Shown here: positions 44,484-53,226 of the stretch, piece after piece
How positions within the stretch are numbered: the first letter of the stretch is position 1
Layout of the letters: each line of letters opens with the position of its first letter
Notes under the pieces: model-generated
Told to the model about the DNA's origin: nothing
Seen by the model: the letters and a program-made list of their open reading frames with translations, nothing else
The model's database searches: none
Source of the DNA: CAYSWK01 sp964434735
Lineage (GTDB): Archaea > Micrarchaeota > Micrarchaeia > Anstonellales > Bilamarchaeaceae
Reading direction: 5' to 3'
Assembly: GCA_964434735.1 (NCBI GenBank)
Contig: CAYSWK010000001.1
Coordinates: forward strand, 1-64,000
DNA length: 64,000 bases
Translations under genes and position numbers: made by a program

Positions 44484-45422
44484 CTAAAAATAATCCGCAA
44501 GGGTCACTGCTTTTTTCTTTGCCTGTTGCGGAAAGCATATGCGCTTGAATACGCATAACTCACACGTTGTACGCTCAGCAGTCATGGGAGCATTTTCTTC
44601 AGTAACGGCATTGGTGAACGAATCAACAAGAACAGATTTAAGCAAACGGATATTGTCGCTCAAAAGAGTTTTTGCAGTTTGAAAGATTTCTATAGTACAA
44701 ACGCATTCTGTTTCCTGAACAGCGCCAAGCCGCAGCTCGCAAAGAACAATTGACTCTGGAGCGACGTTCCATTTTTGAACAACATATATCAGATAACAAA
44801 GGCGCTGAAGCGCATAGTCCTTTTCTACCTTACGCGTCGTTTTCCAATCATAAATGTAAACCTTATTTTCATGCTTGAAAACAAGGTCTGGCTTTGCATA
44901 GATCTTTGTTGAATCGAGCATAAACGGATCAAGTGTATCTTCGTCAATTGAAAGAAACGAGTCCGAAGCCGCCGAATTGATCATTGCAAATGCTTTTGAT
45001 TTTGCAAATGAATCGATACAGGAAAGACCATGGAGAATACTTTCCTGAATAACGTCTTCCCCCAACGGGACGGAATACTCATGCTCAAAAAATCGTACCG
45101 CAGAAATCCCTTGTTTTGAAGAGGAAACCATTGCAAGAAAACGGCTCTTGAATATAGATTTGGCAGTTTCAGGATCCCAGGGCTTTCCTGCTTTTATGGA
45201 AAGAATTGCCGATTTTATAATCTCATGCACGAGCGTCCCTATAACGGTCTCCTTATGCACCAATTTTTTAAGAAAATAAAGTTCTTTTGCAAGAGCATCC
45301 CCGCTTCCTCGAGGCCAGCCTTCCCAAGAACGGTAACGTGAATAATAATATTTGCGCCTGCATGTTTCGAATTCCATGGCTCGGGAAAAGGACCAGGAAA
45401 ATTCGTTTTTTAATGGAGGCAT
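44484..45422 (-). CDS. RecB-family PD-(D/E)XK nuclease with Cys cluster
   Basis: 312-aa nuclease. Motifs: FSWSFSRAMEFETCRRKYYY (first Cys), GTLVHEII, catalytic AKPDLVF...VYIYDWKTTRK and QRLCYLIYV, then CELCVFKRIC at the C-terminus. One N-terminal plus three C-terminal Cys is the 4Fe-4S pattern of AddB and Cas4-like proteins. ATG 45422 lies 26 nt from TATTTAAAT (45444-45452), so it is leaderless. There is no CRISPR array, so DNA repair is more likely. Confidence 0.88.
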   Translation of the reverse strand: MPPLKNEFSWSFSRAMEFETCRRKYYYSRYRSWEGWPRGSGDALAKELYFLKKLVHKETVIGTLVHEIIKSAILSIKAGKPWDPETAKSIFKSRFLAMVSSSKQGISAVRFFEHEYSVPLGEDVIQESILHGLSCIDSFAKSKAFAMINSAASDSFLSIDEDTLDPFMLDSTKIYAKPDLVFKHENKVYIYDWKTTRKVEKDYALQRLCYLIYVVQKWNVAPESIVLCELRLGAVQETECVCTIEIFQTAKTLLSDNIRLLKSVLVDSFTNAVTEENAPMTAERTTCELCVFKRICFPQQAKKKAVTLADYF

Positions 45423-45474
45423 GAACTTGAAGCTCAAACGAAGTATTTAAATCCTCACCGTGTGACAGAAGTTT

Positions 45475-46791
45475 ATGAGTCTTCAGATTAAGGGTGAGCC
45501 TCGACCTTATTTTACACTCGTAGTCATTCTCATACTAGGAATTTTTGTCGGTTTTTTAATAAAATTACTCGGGTACTTTTGGGTCATCCTTATACCCAAT
45601 GTTTTCCTTCTTGCACTGACAGTTATTCTTTTAGTTGCCTATTTTGACCTTAAACAAACAAAAACAAAAACAACGCAAAGCAAACTACCTTCTCTTACCG
45701 TAATAATTCCCTGCTTCAATTCCAAAAAAACAGTCTTCAGGACGATAGAATGCATAAAAGAATCGGATTATTCAGGAGAACTTGACATCATCGTTGTTGA
45801 TGATGGGAGCACTGATGGCTCGCGCGAACTGCTCCTTCAAACAAAAGGAATAACTCCTCTTCTGCTTGAAAAAAATGGAGGAAAGGCAAAAGCACTTAAT
45901 GAGGCGCTTAAATCCGCAAAAGGATACGCGGTGGCATGCATTGACTCTGACTCTTACCCTGAAAAATCGGCACTGAAAAATGCAGTTTCGCTCCTTATGG
46001 AAGATGAAAAAACGGGCGCAGTTACCTGCTTTATCCGCGTGGAAAAACCTGATTCGTTCCTTAAAAAAATCCAAGACATAGAATACCTTACAGGATTTGG
46101 ATTCTCGCAAATGACCACGAATTTCATGGATGCGATTTTTGTTGCCCCAGGTCCGACAACCATTTTCAGGAAAAAAATACTTCTTGAAATTGGCGGCTAT
46201 GATGAAGATAATATAACTGAGGATCTTGAAATTGCCTGGCGCCTTCGTAAATACGGCCACAAAATAGAATATACTCCTGAAGCAGTCGTATATACTGATG
46301 TCCCTGAAACAATTTATTCGTTGTACCGACAACGATTACGCTGGTACCGTGGAAAAATATTCAACATACGAAAACATTATGATATGTTATTCAACCCAAA
46401 ATATGGGTTGTTTGGCATGTTCATCCTGCCCATTTCATTCTCTGCAGAGGTGGCGGGAACGGTGCTCAGTTTTTCATTCTTATATCTCATACTTAACCAG
46501 TTATGGTGGACTGCGCAGTATGTGTTGTCAAACGCTGCCCTCGGTGCGCCTCTTTTTGATATATCTGGCTTTTTAGTAGTAGGCGTATCGATGATGGCAA
46601 TGGGCGTGGTCCTTATCTCCCCTTGGCTTTTCGTAGTTGGATTAAGCCATATCATCGGCAAAAAGCAGGTGTCCATCCTTGACCTACCGATAATGATCAT
46701 CTTCTTACTTTTTTATGGAACAGTAATATCCTTTTTTTATTGTATGAGCGTTATTAAGGAAATTAATAGGAGTGATTACAAATGGAAATAG
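45475..46791 (+). CDS. Membrane glycosyltransferase family 2
   Basis: 438-aa processive-type GT2. Two N-terminal membrane helices, then the catalytic domain (VVDDGSTDGS, CIDSDSYP, EDLEIAWRLRKYG, RQRLRWYRG) and about four C-terminal helices. Layout matches cellulose/hyaluronan/poly-GlcNAc synthases; the polysaccharide or glycolipid made is unknown. It may use the NDP-sugar made by the gene at 11611. Confidence 0.92.
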   Translation: MSLQIKGEPRPYFTLVVILILGIFVGFLIKLLGYFWVILIPNVFLLALTVILLVAYFDLKQTKTKTTQSKLPSLTVIIPCFNSKKTVFRTIECIKESDYSGELDIIVVDDGSTDGSRELLLQTKGITPLLLEKNGGKAKALNEALKSAKGYAVACIDSDSYPEKSALKNAVSLLMEDEKTGAVTCFIRVEKPDSFLKKIQDIEYLTGFGFSQMTTNFMDAIFVAPGPTTIFRKKILLEIGGYDEDNITEDLEIAWRLRKYGHKIEYTPEAVVYTDVPETIYSLYRQRLRWYRGKIFNIRKHYDMLFNPKYGLFGMFILPISFSAEVAGTVLSFSFLYLILNQLWWTAQYVLSNAALGAPLFDISGFLVVGVSMMAMGVVLISPWLFVVGLSHIIGKKQVSILDLPIMIIFLLFYGTVISFFYCMSVIKEINRSDYKWK

Positions 46792-47438
46792 CCTCAAAAA
46801 ATGTCTTTCTTAAAGCGGCAATTATTGCAATATTCGTGTTCCTTGCGTCAATAGGGGTCGGGTTTTATATCGAATCTGAGCACTATGCAAAAGCAGAAAA
46901 CCAACTTCTTGAACTACAAGAAGGGGCTGACAACTCATTATTATTTTCACTTTTCCTTAGAACGCACACACAGAATGATTCCGTATGTAAAGTACTCAAA
47001 GCGCAAGTAGATGAATCTGCGCAAACAACGTATAATCTCTATGGTGAACTTGAAGACAGTAAAAGTACGAGCGTATTCAATAATTACGCCCAGCTTCGCA
47101 AAAAATATTTCCTAGCAAACATGCGATTTTACCTTACGCTTAAGGATTACGCACTCTCATGCAAAGACGAGTCCCTTAAACCCGTACTCTTTTTTTACAA
47201 CACCAGAAATGATTGCCCCGCATGTGCTGCGCAGGGGCAAGTTCTTGACCAGGTACGAAACGAATGTCCAAACGCGCGAGTATACGCATTTCCCACAGAC
47301 ATCGAGGATCTTTCAATGATAAGGGCATTTAAAACATATTACTCAATTAAAACGGCACCAACGTTAGTCATCAATGATAAAACATATGATTCATTGGTTT
47401 CAAAACAACAGATAAAACAGGCAATAGGGTGCAAATAA
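46782..47438 (+). CDS. Membrane-anchored thioredoxin-fold protein (CPAC)
   Basis: 218-aa protein: one N-terminal membrane helix (8-28), a helical spacer, then a thioredoxin fold with the CPAC redox motif in NDCPACAAQGQVLDQV and the cis-Pro region TAPTLVIND. It overlaps the GT2 stop by ten bases. Probably an extracytoplasmic disulfide enzyme for the Cys-rich secreted proteins in this genome. Confidence 0.82.
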   Translation: MEIASKNVFLKAAIIAIFVFLASIGVGFYIESEHYAKAENQLLELQEGADNSLLFSLFLRTHTQNDSVCKVLKAQVDESAQTTYNLYGELEDSKSTSVFNNYAQLRKKYFLANMRFYLTLKDYALSCKDESLKPVLFFYNTRNDCPACAAQGQVLDQVRNECPNARVYAFPTDIEDLSMIRAFKTYYSIKTAPTLVINDKTYDSLVSKQQIKQAIGCK

Positions 47439-47506
47439 CGAAGTGAATGCGCGATACCTATTTAAGCTTATTTTCTCTCTTTTTATACAAATTATTTGGT
47501 GAACAT

Positions 47507-48079
47507 ATGGTACTTGAACTAGTTGGTTTTGCATGTGTAGGATTAGGTGTCGTTGCACTTGTAGGTGCCGGACTGTATCTTTGGTCCTTACAAAATCGGC
47601 TTGTTGATTTGAAAAACCGGGTCGATAACGCGTGGGCGCAAATAGACGTACAGCTCAAGCGAAGGTACGACCTTATCCCGAACCTGGTTGAAACAGTAAA
47701 GGGGTACATGAAGCACGAGAAAGAAACGCTTGAAAACGTCACAAAAGCACGTGCCGGATTGCAAACGGGCTCAGTTGAAGACAAAATCCAGGCAAACAAC
47801 ATGCTTTCACAGACATTGAAAACATTGTTTGCAGTTGCAGAAAGTTATCCTCAGTTAAAGGCAAATGAAAATTTCCTTAAATTACAAGATGAGCTTGCAG
47901 GTACTGAGAACAAGATTGCATATATACGAACTGCATACAACGATGCAGTCATGGCATTCAACACAACCATCCAGAAATTCCCCGCATCAATCTTTGCGGC
48001 ACTTATCGGATTTGGATCTAAACTACCTTACCTTGAAACGCCTGAGGAAGAACGCAAGAATGTCCAGGTAAAATTCTAG
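47507..48079 (+). CDS. lemA: LemA family membrane protein
   Basis: 190-aa protein with one N-terminal helix and the LemA coiled-coil core NRVDNAWAQIDVQLKRRYDL, IPNLVETVKGYMKHE and RTAYNDAVMAFNT. ATG 47507 has GGTGA upstream. Next to HtpX, as in many bacteria and archaea; it probably works with envelope quality control. Confidence 0.93.
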   Translation: MVLELVGFACVGLGVVALVGAGLYLWSLQNRLVDLKNRVDNAWAQIDVQLKRRYDLIPNLVETVKGYMKHEKETLENVTKARAGLQTGSVEDKIQANNMLSQTLKTLFAVAESYPQLKANENFLKLQDELAGTENKIAYIRTAYNDAVMAFNTTIQKFPASIFAALIGFGSKLPYLETPEEERKNVQVKF

Positions 48080-48090
48080 CGTGATCACAC

Positions 48091-48969
48091 TTGGAAAACA
48101 AAGTAAGTTTCTTTGACAGGATTGAGGCGAACAAAAGAAACTCGATCCTTTTTCTTTTCTTTATGTTCGGGATATTTGCATTCATGATACTTGTTTTTTC
48201 ATATGCATTTGACTTGGGAATTTTCGGCGCAATAATAGGATTTCTTGTACTAGGAGTATATGCGACCATAACCTATTTTGCAGGAGATGCAATCATCCTT
48301 GCATTATCACGTGCAAAACCGCTCACGAACGAGGAATTCCCGTTTGTATTTAATGTTGTTGAAGGGCTTGCGATCGCAAGCGGAATCCCCGTTCCAAAAA
48401 TATATATTATGGAAGATCCCGCACTCAATGCATTTGCAACCGGAAGAAATCCTTCAAAAAGTGCAGTGGTGCTTACGCGAGGGATACTTACTGCATTGAA
48501 TAAAGAGGAACTTGAAGGCGTACTCGCGCATGAAATATCCCATATCGCAAACAACGATGTCCAATTTTCAATGGTTGCGGTGGTTTTTGCAGGTTCGATA
48601 GCATTGCTTTCTGATATGCTTTGGAGAAGCATGAGATTCTCAGGCGGAGGCTCACGCAAAGGCAATCCGTTTATGCTTATTGCAATCGTTTTTGCAATAA
48701 TTGCGCCGTTCTTTGCGGAATTAGTACGATTTGCATTGTCACGCGAACGGGAATACCTTGCAGATGCAAACGGTGCAAAACTTACACGTTACCCTGAAGG
48801 CCTTGCAAAAGCACTTGAAAAATTAGCAAACAACAACCTACCTGTACAAAATGCGACAAAGACGACCGCAAGCCTTTATTTTGCTGAGCCCTTGCGGGGC
48901 GGATTTGGGTCACTTTTCTCAACTCACCCGCCGATACAGGAAAGAATCAAACGCCTTAGGGCGATGTAA
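48091..48969 (+). CDS. htpX: HtpX-like zinc metalloprotease (M48)
   Basis: 292-aa membrane protease. Two N-terminal helices, zinc motif HEISH (in LEGVLAHEISHIANNDV), two further helices and the third ligand in EREYLADANGAKLTRYPEGL. The start codon is TTG with GTGATC just upstream. It degrades misfolded membrane proteins. Confidence 0.95.
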   Translation: MENKVSFFDRIEANKRNSILFLFFMFGIFAFMILVFSYAFDLGIFGAIIGFLVLGVYATITYFAGDAIILALSRAKPLTNEEFPFVFNVVEGLAIASGIPVPKIYIMEDPALNAFATGRNPSKSAVVLTRGILTALNKEELEGVLAHEISHIANNDVQFSMVAVVFAGSIALLSDMLWRSMRFSGGGSRKGNPFMLIAIVFAIIAPFFAELVRFALSREREYLADANGAKLTRYPEGLAKALEKLANNNLPVQNATKTTASLYFAEPLRGGFGSLFSTHPPIQERIKRLRAM

Positions 48970-49000
48970 CATTTATTAACCATAAGAAAGGTATATATCA

Positions 49001-50689
49001 ATGGCAGAGTTCGACGAAATCCTTATTACGACAGGTGTTGACGCCCTTGTGCGCCTGGTAAAGGAAAAAGGCCGGATTGAGCTTGAACTTGCTTCAAAAC
49101 TTCTTATGATCCCTTCAACAACTATCCAGGATTGGGCAAAAATCCTTGAAGAAGAAGGAGTTCTCAAAGTTGAGTATTACCTTACAAAAGTATATTTAAG
49201 CTGGGCTGAAAAATCTGACGTCGAAATTCAGGCAAGAACAGAAACGCTCAAAGAAGAAAAGAAAGAAGTCATCTCCCAAGCAGAAGCGCTCAAAAAAGAA
49301 GTGACCCCTCAAATAGAGGAACTCGATGGGCTTAAGGAATCCTTTGAACAGGTGTATAAAAAACTCCAGCCACGACTTGAAATGATAGAAAAGAAATTGG
49401 GCGAAAGCAAATCACAAGTCGATACTTCAAAACTTGACACGAAAATCCAGGAAACAGAAGATAAAATTTCAACGCTTCTTGAAGAGCTTACAGAATTAAA
49501 AACAGAACTTGAAGAATCGAAGGAAAATGTCAAAAAAATAGATGGGATTGGGCAAAAAATAGAGCAATTCAGCGAACTTAAAACACGCGTTACGGATCTT
49601 CTTGAGTCAATAGATACGGTGAAAACGCATGCAAGCTCCGCGCCCTCGCCAACGGAATTGCCAGACGTAAGCGATCTCAAGAAAAAATTTGAGCAAATAA
49701 AAGGAGAGTATGCTACGCTCAAAAAACAAAATGGCCAGCTTCGACTCGAATTAACAAACATCGCAGAAGGCAAGGAAATTTTATCCCACGTTGCAAGCGC
49801 AATAGGGAATTATTCCGAGGACGCGCAAAAACTGCATGCCGACCTCAAGGCAATGAAAACAGTTGCCGATGAACTTGCCGCACAGAGTGCTGAAATTTCA
49901 AATAAGATTAAAAATGACCTCGATGCGGTGGACCATTTCTCAGATTCAATTACGGTTGCAAAAGGAATCCTCCAGCGATTCCCCTCCCAAGAACAATTAA
50001 TGGGCAAACTGGATGAGATACTCAAGAAAGAGCAAATATTGGATGGAAAACTTGAAGCATTTGCAAAAATTGCAAATTCCCTTGATGAAACACAATCAGT
50101 AAGCGAAGATTTTGAAGACCTTAAAAACCAGATAGAGACGACCAAGGAAATGCTCGAATCCGAAAGCAATGACATATTCAACTCCATAACCGAAGCAGGT
50201 GATGCATACGCAACCTACCAGCAAATACGGGACAGGACAGTAAAATCAATTGAAAATTACGGCTCAAAAATAGTTGAAATAGAAGCGGATGTAAAAAAAG
50301 CGAAGAAAGAACTTGATGCAGAGCTTGAGCAGGCAAAAAAAGCAATAGATTCGGCTTCACGCGAAGCAACAAAAATAGAAGGAATCGGCAACATCGATGA
50401 CCTTCTTGAGAAAAAGAAGGCGCTTGAAGAAATCCACTCCGCAATTGATTCACTCACGCTTACTGCTGACGGCCTTCGACGACAAATAGAAGTACTTGGA
50501 AAAGAAGTTCAACTGGTTTCAATCCAATCTTCGGGCGCAAGCGGAAAGCCTCGAACCGAACAGGAATCGAAAGTCATCGAGACCAAAATCTCAAACCAGA
50601 TAACGCTTACCAAGGACGAGGAAGCGGAATTCAAGAAAAAACGGGACGAACTCAAGAATTTGATCAAGAAGTTGTGGGAAGATAACTAA
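49001..50689 (+). CDS. Winged-helix protein with long coiled coil
   Basis: 562-aa protein. Residues 1-70 form a winged helix (GRIELELASKLLMIPSTTIQ). The rest is almost continuous heptad-type coiled coil, rich in Glu/Lys, resembling SMC or tropomyosin-like rods but with no ATPase domain. The last ~40 residues contain a basic/acidic end helix. It may tether DNA to another structure. It follows HtpX by 31 nt. Confidence 0.75.
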   Translation: MAEFDEILITTGVDALVRLVKEKGRIELELASKLLMIPSTTIQDWAKILEEEGVLKVEYYLTKVYLSWAEKSDVEIQARTETLKEEKKEVISQAEALKKEVTPQIEELDGLKESFEQVYKKLQPRLEMIEKKLGESKSQVDTSKLDTKIQETEDKISTLLEELTELKTELEESKENVKKIDGIGQKIEQFSELKTRVTDLLESIDTVKTHASSAPSPTELPDVSDLKKKFEQIKGEYATLKKQNGQLRLELTNIAEGKEILSHVASAIGNYSEDAQKLHADLKAMKTVADELAAQSAEISNKIKNDLDAVDHFSDSITVAKGILQRFPSQEQLMGKLDEILKKEQILDGKLEAFAKIANSLDETQSVSEDFEDLKNQIETTKEMLESESNDIFNSITEAGDAYATYQQIRDRTVKSIENYGSKIVEIEADVKKAKKELDAELEQAKKAIDSASREATKIEGIGNIDDLLEKKKALEEIHSAIDSLTLTADGLRRQIEVLGKEVQLVSIQSSGASGKPRTEQESKVIETKISNQITLTKDEEAEFKKKRDELKNLIKKLWEDN

Positions 50690-50708
50690 TCCGTACATAA
50701 ACAAGATT

Positions 50709-50777
50709 TTTCCGCACCTGTTGTTCAACCAATCTTTCATTGCTTTAAGCTCAAGAGGCCATTACCAGGTGCGGAAA
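50709..50777. repeat. 69-nt element with 12-bp perfect terminal inverted repeat
   Basis: TTTCCGCACCTG (50709-50720) is exactly complementary to CAGGTGCGGAAA (50766-50777). The 45-nt interior has weaker pairing potential (GCTTTAAGC). It fills most of the gap between two convergent genes. It could be a structured RNA, a bidirectional terminator or a tiny inverted-repeat element. Confidence 0.6.
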
Positions 50778-50808
50778 GAATAATTTAAGCATGAAAAGAA
50801 ATTAAGAA

Positions 50809-50970
50809 TCAGCCGTTTTTCTGTTTTGTTGCAGGAGGTACGATTTTAGGTTCAGAACTGTCTGTTGCCCGATCAATTAAGGGTACGTGATCCCTGTTCC
50901 TCTTATCTCTGCCCCTACCTCGCAATCTCTTTGGACTCAAACGAGTAGTATCTTTGGCAACAGTTACCAT
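50809..50970 (-). CDS. Small basic hypothetical protein (53 aa)
   Basis: 53-aa frame starting MVTVAKDTTRLSPKRLRGRG, basic, then Pro/Lys-rich; probably disordered. GAGGGGGAT lies upstream of ATG 50970, and an in-frame TTG exists nine codons earlier. It lies 50 nt downstream of dnaG on the same strand. No known family; moderate doubt that it is expressed. Confidence 0.45.
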   Translation of the reverse strand: MVTVAKDTTRLSPKRLRGRGRDKRNRDHVPLIDRATDSSEPKIVPPATKQKNG

Positions 50971-51020
50971 TCCTATAGTATCCCCCTCTTTACGCAAAAT
51001 AAATAAAAAAGAAAAAGAAA

Positions 51021-52457
51021 TTACTTCATCTTGGTGATGATCTGCAATGCCGGAGGCGTTTTGTTTACGTTTCCGATCTTGACGCCCATAAGGACTTTTA
51101 CGCCCTTATTGTTTGACAAATCAACCAAACGTTGCGTAATAATTCCGTCAAACACGATTGCTGCGATGTCCTTCACCTCTTCAAGGGATTTAATGACATC
51201 CCGAACTGCCACTTCCTTGGTAATATTGTAGGTGTGGTCATAAAACCGTGCACGAAGAGTATTTGAGAGCTGGTCAAGATCCCCTTTCAAATCATCAATT
51301 GAACGGGGCTCACGAGGAGGTGCATCTTCAACAGGTGCAACTGCTTCTTTTTCTGCTTTCTCAACCTTTTCAACGCGCTCGACACGCTCGGAACGCTCAA
51401 CACGCTCAAGAACGGGAGGCTTTATGTCCTGAACAATTGCCTCGACAATCGATTTTGGAACTTCAACTTCACGAACAGGCTCCTTTGAGAGTTCAACGCG
51501 AACCTCTGGCCTTCTCATGCGTAAATCGGTCCTGATCTGATCTGAAACGCTCTTTTGGCGTGAAGGGGTAGGCTCATAGCTCATCTGCCTTCTGCGGTTT
51601 TCACGATCCTGACGATCCTCATTTGATTCCCTGCCGTTCTGCTCGAAAGGCAATTTGGTTCGTAAGCACTTGATAAGCTCCTTGCGCGTAAGCTCCTCAA
51701 CTTCCTTTCCTGAAGGTGCACGTGCAATATGCTCAATTTCAACTCCGCCCTGCACCAATTCACGCAAAATGATGTCGCCTCCACGGTCACCATCCAAGAA
51801 GACAGTAACTTCCTTGCTCTTTGAAAGCTCAACCAAGGATTTGGGTACTTTTGCACCCTGGATTGCGACAACGTTGGTAATGTCATTTTTCAAAAGGTTG
51901 ATGACATCTGCACGGCCCTCTACGAAAATGACCTCATCCATCTTGTCAATGGATGGTCCTGCCGGGAGGCGCTCAAAACCGTACTCAACAATTTCTGCAG
52001 TTTTTACCTCATTTCTTACCATTTCAGAAATTTCCTTTGATTCGGGAATTTCAGTGTTAATGAGATTCTTAAGAAGGTCTTTTGCACGGTCAACAAGCAC
52101 TTTACGCTTGACGTTTCGCGTGTCTTCCACTTTTTGAACCCTGATCTTTGCTTCACAAGGACCTACACGGTCAACCGTTTCAAGTGCGGCTGCAACGATA
52201 CAGGTTTCAACCATATCAAGACTCGAAGGTATCTTTACCGAACCGACGGTTTTTCCTTCACGGGTTGGGTTAAGGTCTACCTCTATGCGGCCGATGCGGC
52301 CATTTTTCTGCGAGTCCCTTAAATCCAATTCATCTCCCAAAAGTCCTTCGGTTTGGCCAAAGACCGCACCAACGACATCGGGTTTTTCAACTAATCCGTC
52401 AATTTCAACGGATGCGTATACTACGTATTTTACAGTATCAATGTATGTTTTTGCCAT
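51021..52457 (-). CDS. dnaG: Archaeal DnaG-type Toprim protein
   Basis: 478-aa archaeal DnaG, a primase homologue that in archaea is mainly found with the RNA exosome. Start MAKTYIDTVKYVVYASVEID; Toprim Glu in VIFVEGRADVINLL and DxD in VFLDGDRGGDIILREL. A Pro/Arg/Glu-rich disordered linker (~270-385) precedes the C-terminal domain. ATG has AGGTGA upstream. It lies in an operon after a second small Toprim gene. Confidence 0.95.
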   Translation of the reverse strand: MAKTYIDTVKYVVYASVEIDGLVEKPDVVGAVFGQTEGLLGDELDLRDSQKNGRIGRIEVDLNPTREGKTVGSVKIPSSLDMVETCIVAAALETVDRVGPCEAKIRVQKVEDTRNVKRKVLVDRAKDLLKNLINTEIPESKEISEMVRNEVKTAEIVEYGFERLPAGPSIDKMDEVIFVEGRADVINLLKNDITNVVAIQGAKVPKSLVELSKSKEVTVFLDGDRGGDIILRELVQGGVEIEHIARAPSGKEVEELTRKELIKCLRTKLPFEQNGRESNEDRQDRENRRRQMSYEPTPSRQKSVSDQIRTDLRMRRPEVRVELSKEPVREVEVPKSIVEAIVQDIKPPVLERVERSERVERVEKVEKAEKEAVAPVEDAPPREPRSIDDLKGDLDQLSNTLRARFYDHTYNITKEVAVRDVIKSLEEVKDIAAIVFDGIITQRLVDLSNNKGVKVLMGVKIGNVNKTPPALQIITKMK

Positions 52458-52463
52458 TTTAAT

Positions 52464-52871
52464 TCACCTTTGTGTTTGGGCATAAAACTCATCAAGCTTA
52501 TGCCTTAATTCTTCAAAGTACCTCAAGCGCAAAAGCTTGGAGATACGTTTTCTCATATCTGTATCGCAGGCTATTGAGTATCGTTCAAGCTCATTTTTGA
52601 GTTCAAATGCAAGCTCATCGCCTCGCGTATCCATGTCTGTCAGCAATATAACGTGCGTAACGTTGCGTCCTGTGAGCATATCTCCCAATTGGTACGTTCT
52701 GCCCGAGGCCGTTATTACGTCTCCATATCCTTGTGCATTAAGCGCCTTTTTGTCACGAAGGCCTTCGCAAAGAAGAGTTCCTTCCTTGAGGATGCGATCT
52801 ATCGCATCCCATTCATTGCGTGCCTGCAATTTCTCCAAGTCGCTTAAGAACCTCGGTTTCTTCTCCATCAA
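52464..52871 (-). CDS. Small stand-alone Toprim protein
   Basis: 135-aa Toprim protein related to the archaeal and RNase M5-like small Toprims. Acid residue in TLLCEGLRDKKAL and DxD in ILLTDMDTRGDELAFEL. Probably a metal-dependent RNA/DNA-cleaving or binding protein. It ends 6 nt before dnaG and its start overlaps the DUF167 gene by up to 59 nt; ATG 52868 is also possible. Confidence 0.85.
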   Translation of the reverse strand: MMEKKPRFLSDLEKLQARNEWDAIDRILKEGTLLCEGLRDKKALNAQGYGDVITASGRTYQLGDMLTGRNVTHVILLTDMDTRGDELAFELKNELERYSIACDTDMRKRISKLLRLRYFEELRHKLDEFYAQTQR

Positions 52872-53070
52872 TTGAAATCACCTTATAGGTCGATTGCATT
52901 CCCTTAATGATAAAAACCGTGCAACCAAGCAACCCTGAAAGCTCCTTAACGAGCTCCTTATTCACCTGATTGTCTTGCGGCGTCCTGGTGCAGTACACGT
53001 GCCAAAGGCTATCCTTATATGCAAGCTTAAATGCAAGCGAACGCGGATGAACACGTACTGGTAACAGCAT
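52813..53070 (-). CDS. DUF167 (YggU-like) protein
   Basis: 85-aa protein of the DUF167 family: VRVHPRSLAFKL, then VYCTRTPQDNQVNKELVKEL, and a final strand-helix. Function unknown in all organisms. First gene of the DUF167-Toprim-dnaG operon; the 59-nt overlap with the Toprim gene is unusually long. Confidence 0.85.
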   Translation of the reverse strand: MLLPVRVHPRSLAFKLAYKDSLWHVYCTRTPQDNQVNKELVKELSGLLGCTVFIIKGMQSTYKVISIDGEETEVLKRLGEIAGTQ

Positions 53071-53104
53071 AGTATCCCTGTTTTCCCTTAAGAAGACCCT
53101 AAGG

Positions 53105-53122
53105 TACTATAGGACCGGTCCT
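53105..53122 (-). promoter_or_regulatory. Palindrome overlapping the TATA region of the DUF167-Toprim-dnaG operon
   Basis: AGGACCGGTCCT (53111-53122) is a perfect 12-nt palindrome abutting CTATAGTA on the minus strand, about 35-50 nt before the operon's first ATG. This is the usual place for a repressor or activator site. The remaining bases to 53226 hold another palindrome (ATCCATGGAT, 53205-53214) and no convincing gene. Confidence 0.5.
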
Positions 53123-53226
53123 TACTTGGACAAAATGAGTAGAAGATACTTCGATCACAACCCACTGTTGACGCATGCCCGCATTGCTTAAAGCTTGGGT
53201 GGCCATCCATGGATTGCGAATATCGT

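Noticed and set aside
44484..45422. Cas4 and a CRISPR system
   Set aside because: No repeat-spacer array and no other cas gene in the window; the Cys-nuclease fold is shared by repair enzymes.
53135..53191. 18-aa frame starting MSRRYFDHNPLL in the CBS-DUF167 gap
   Set aside because: No ribosome site or TATA at the right distance, opposite strand to its neighbours, and too short to support.
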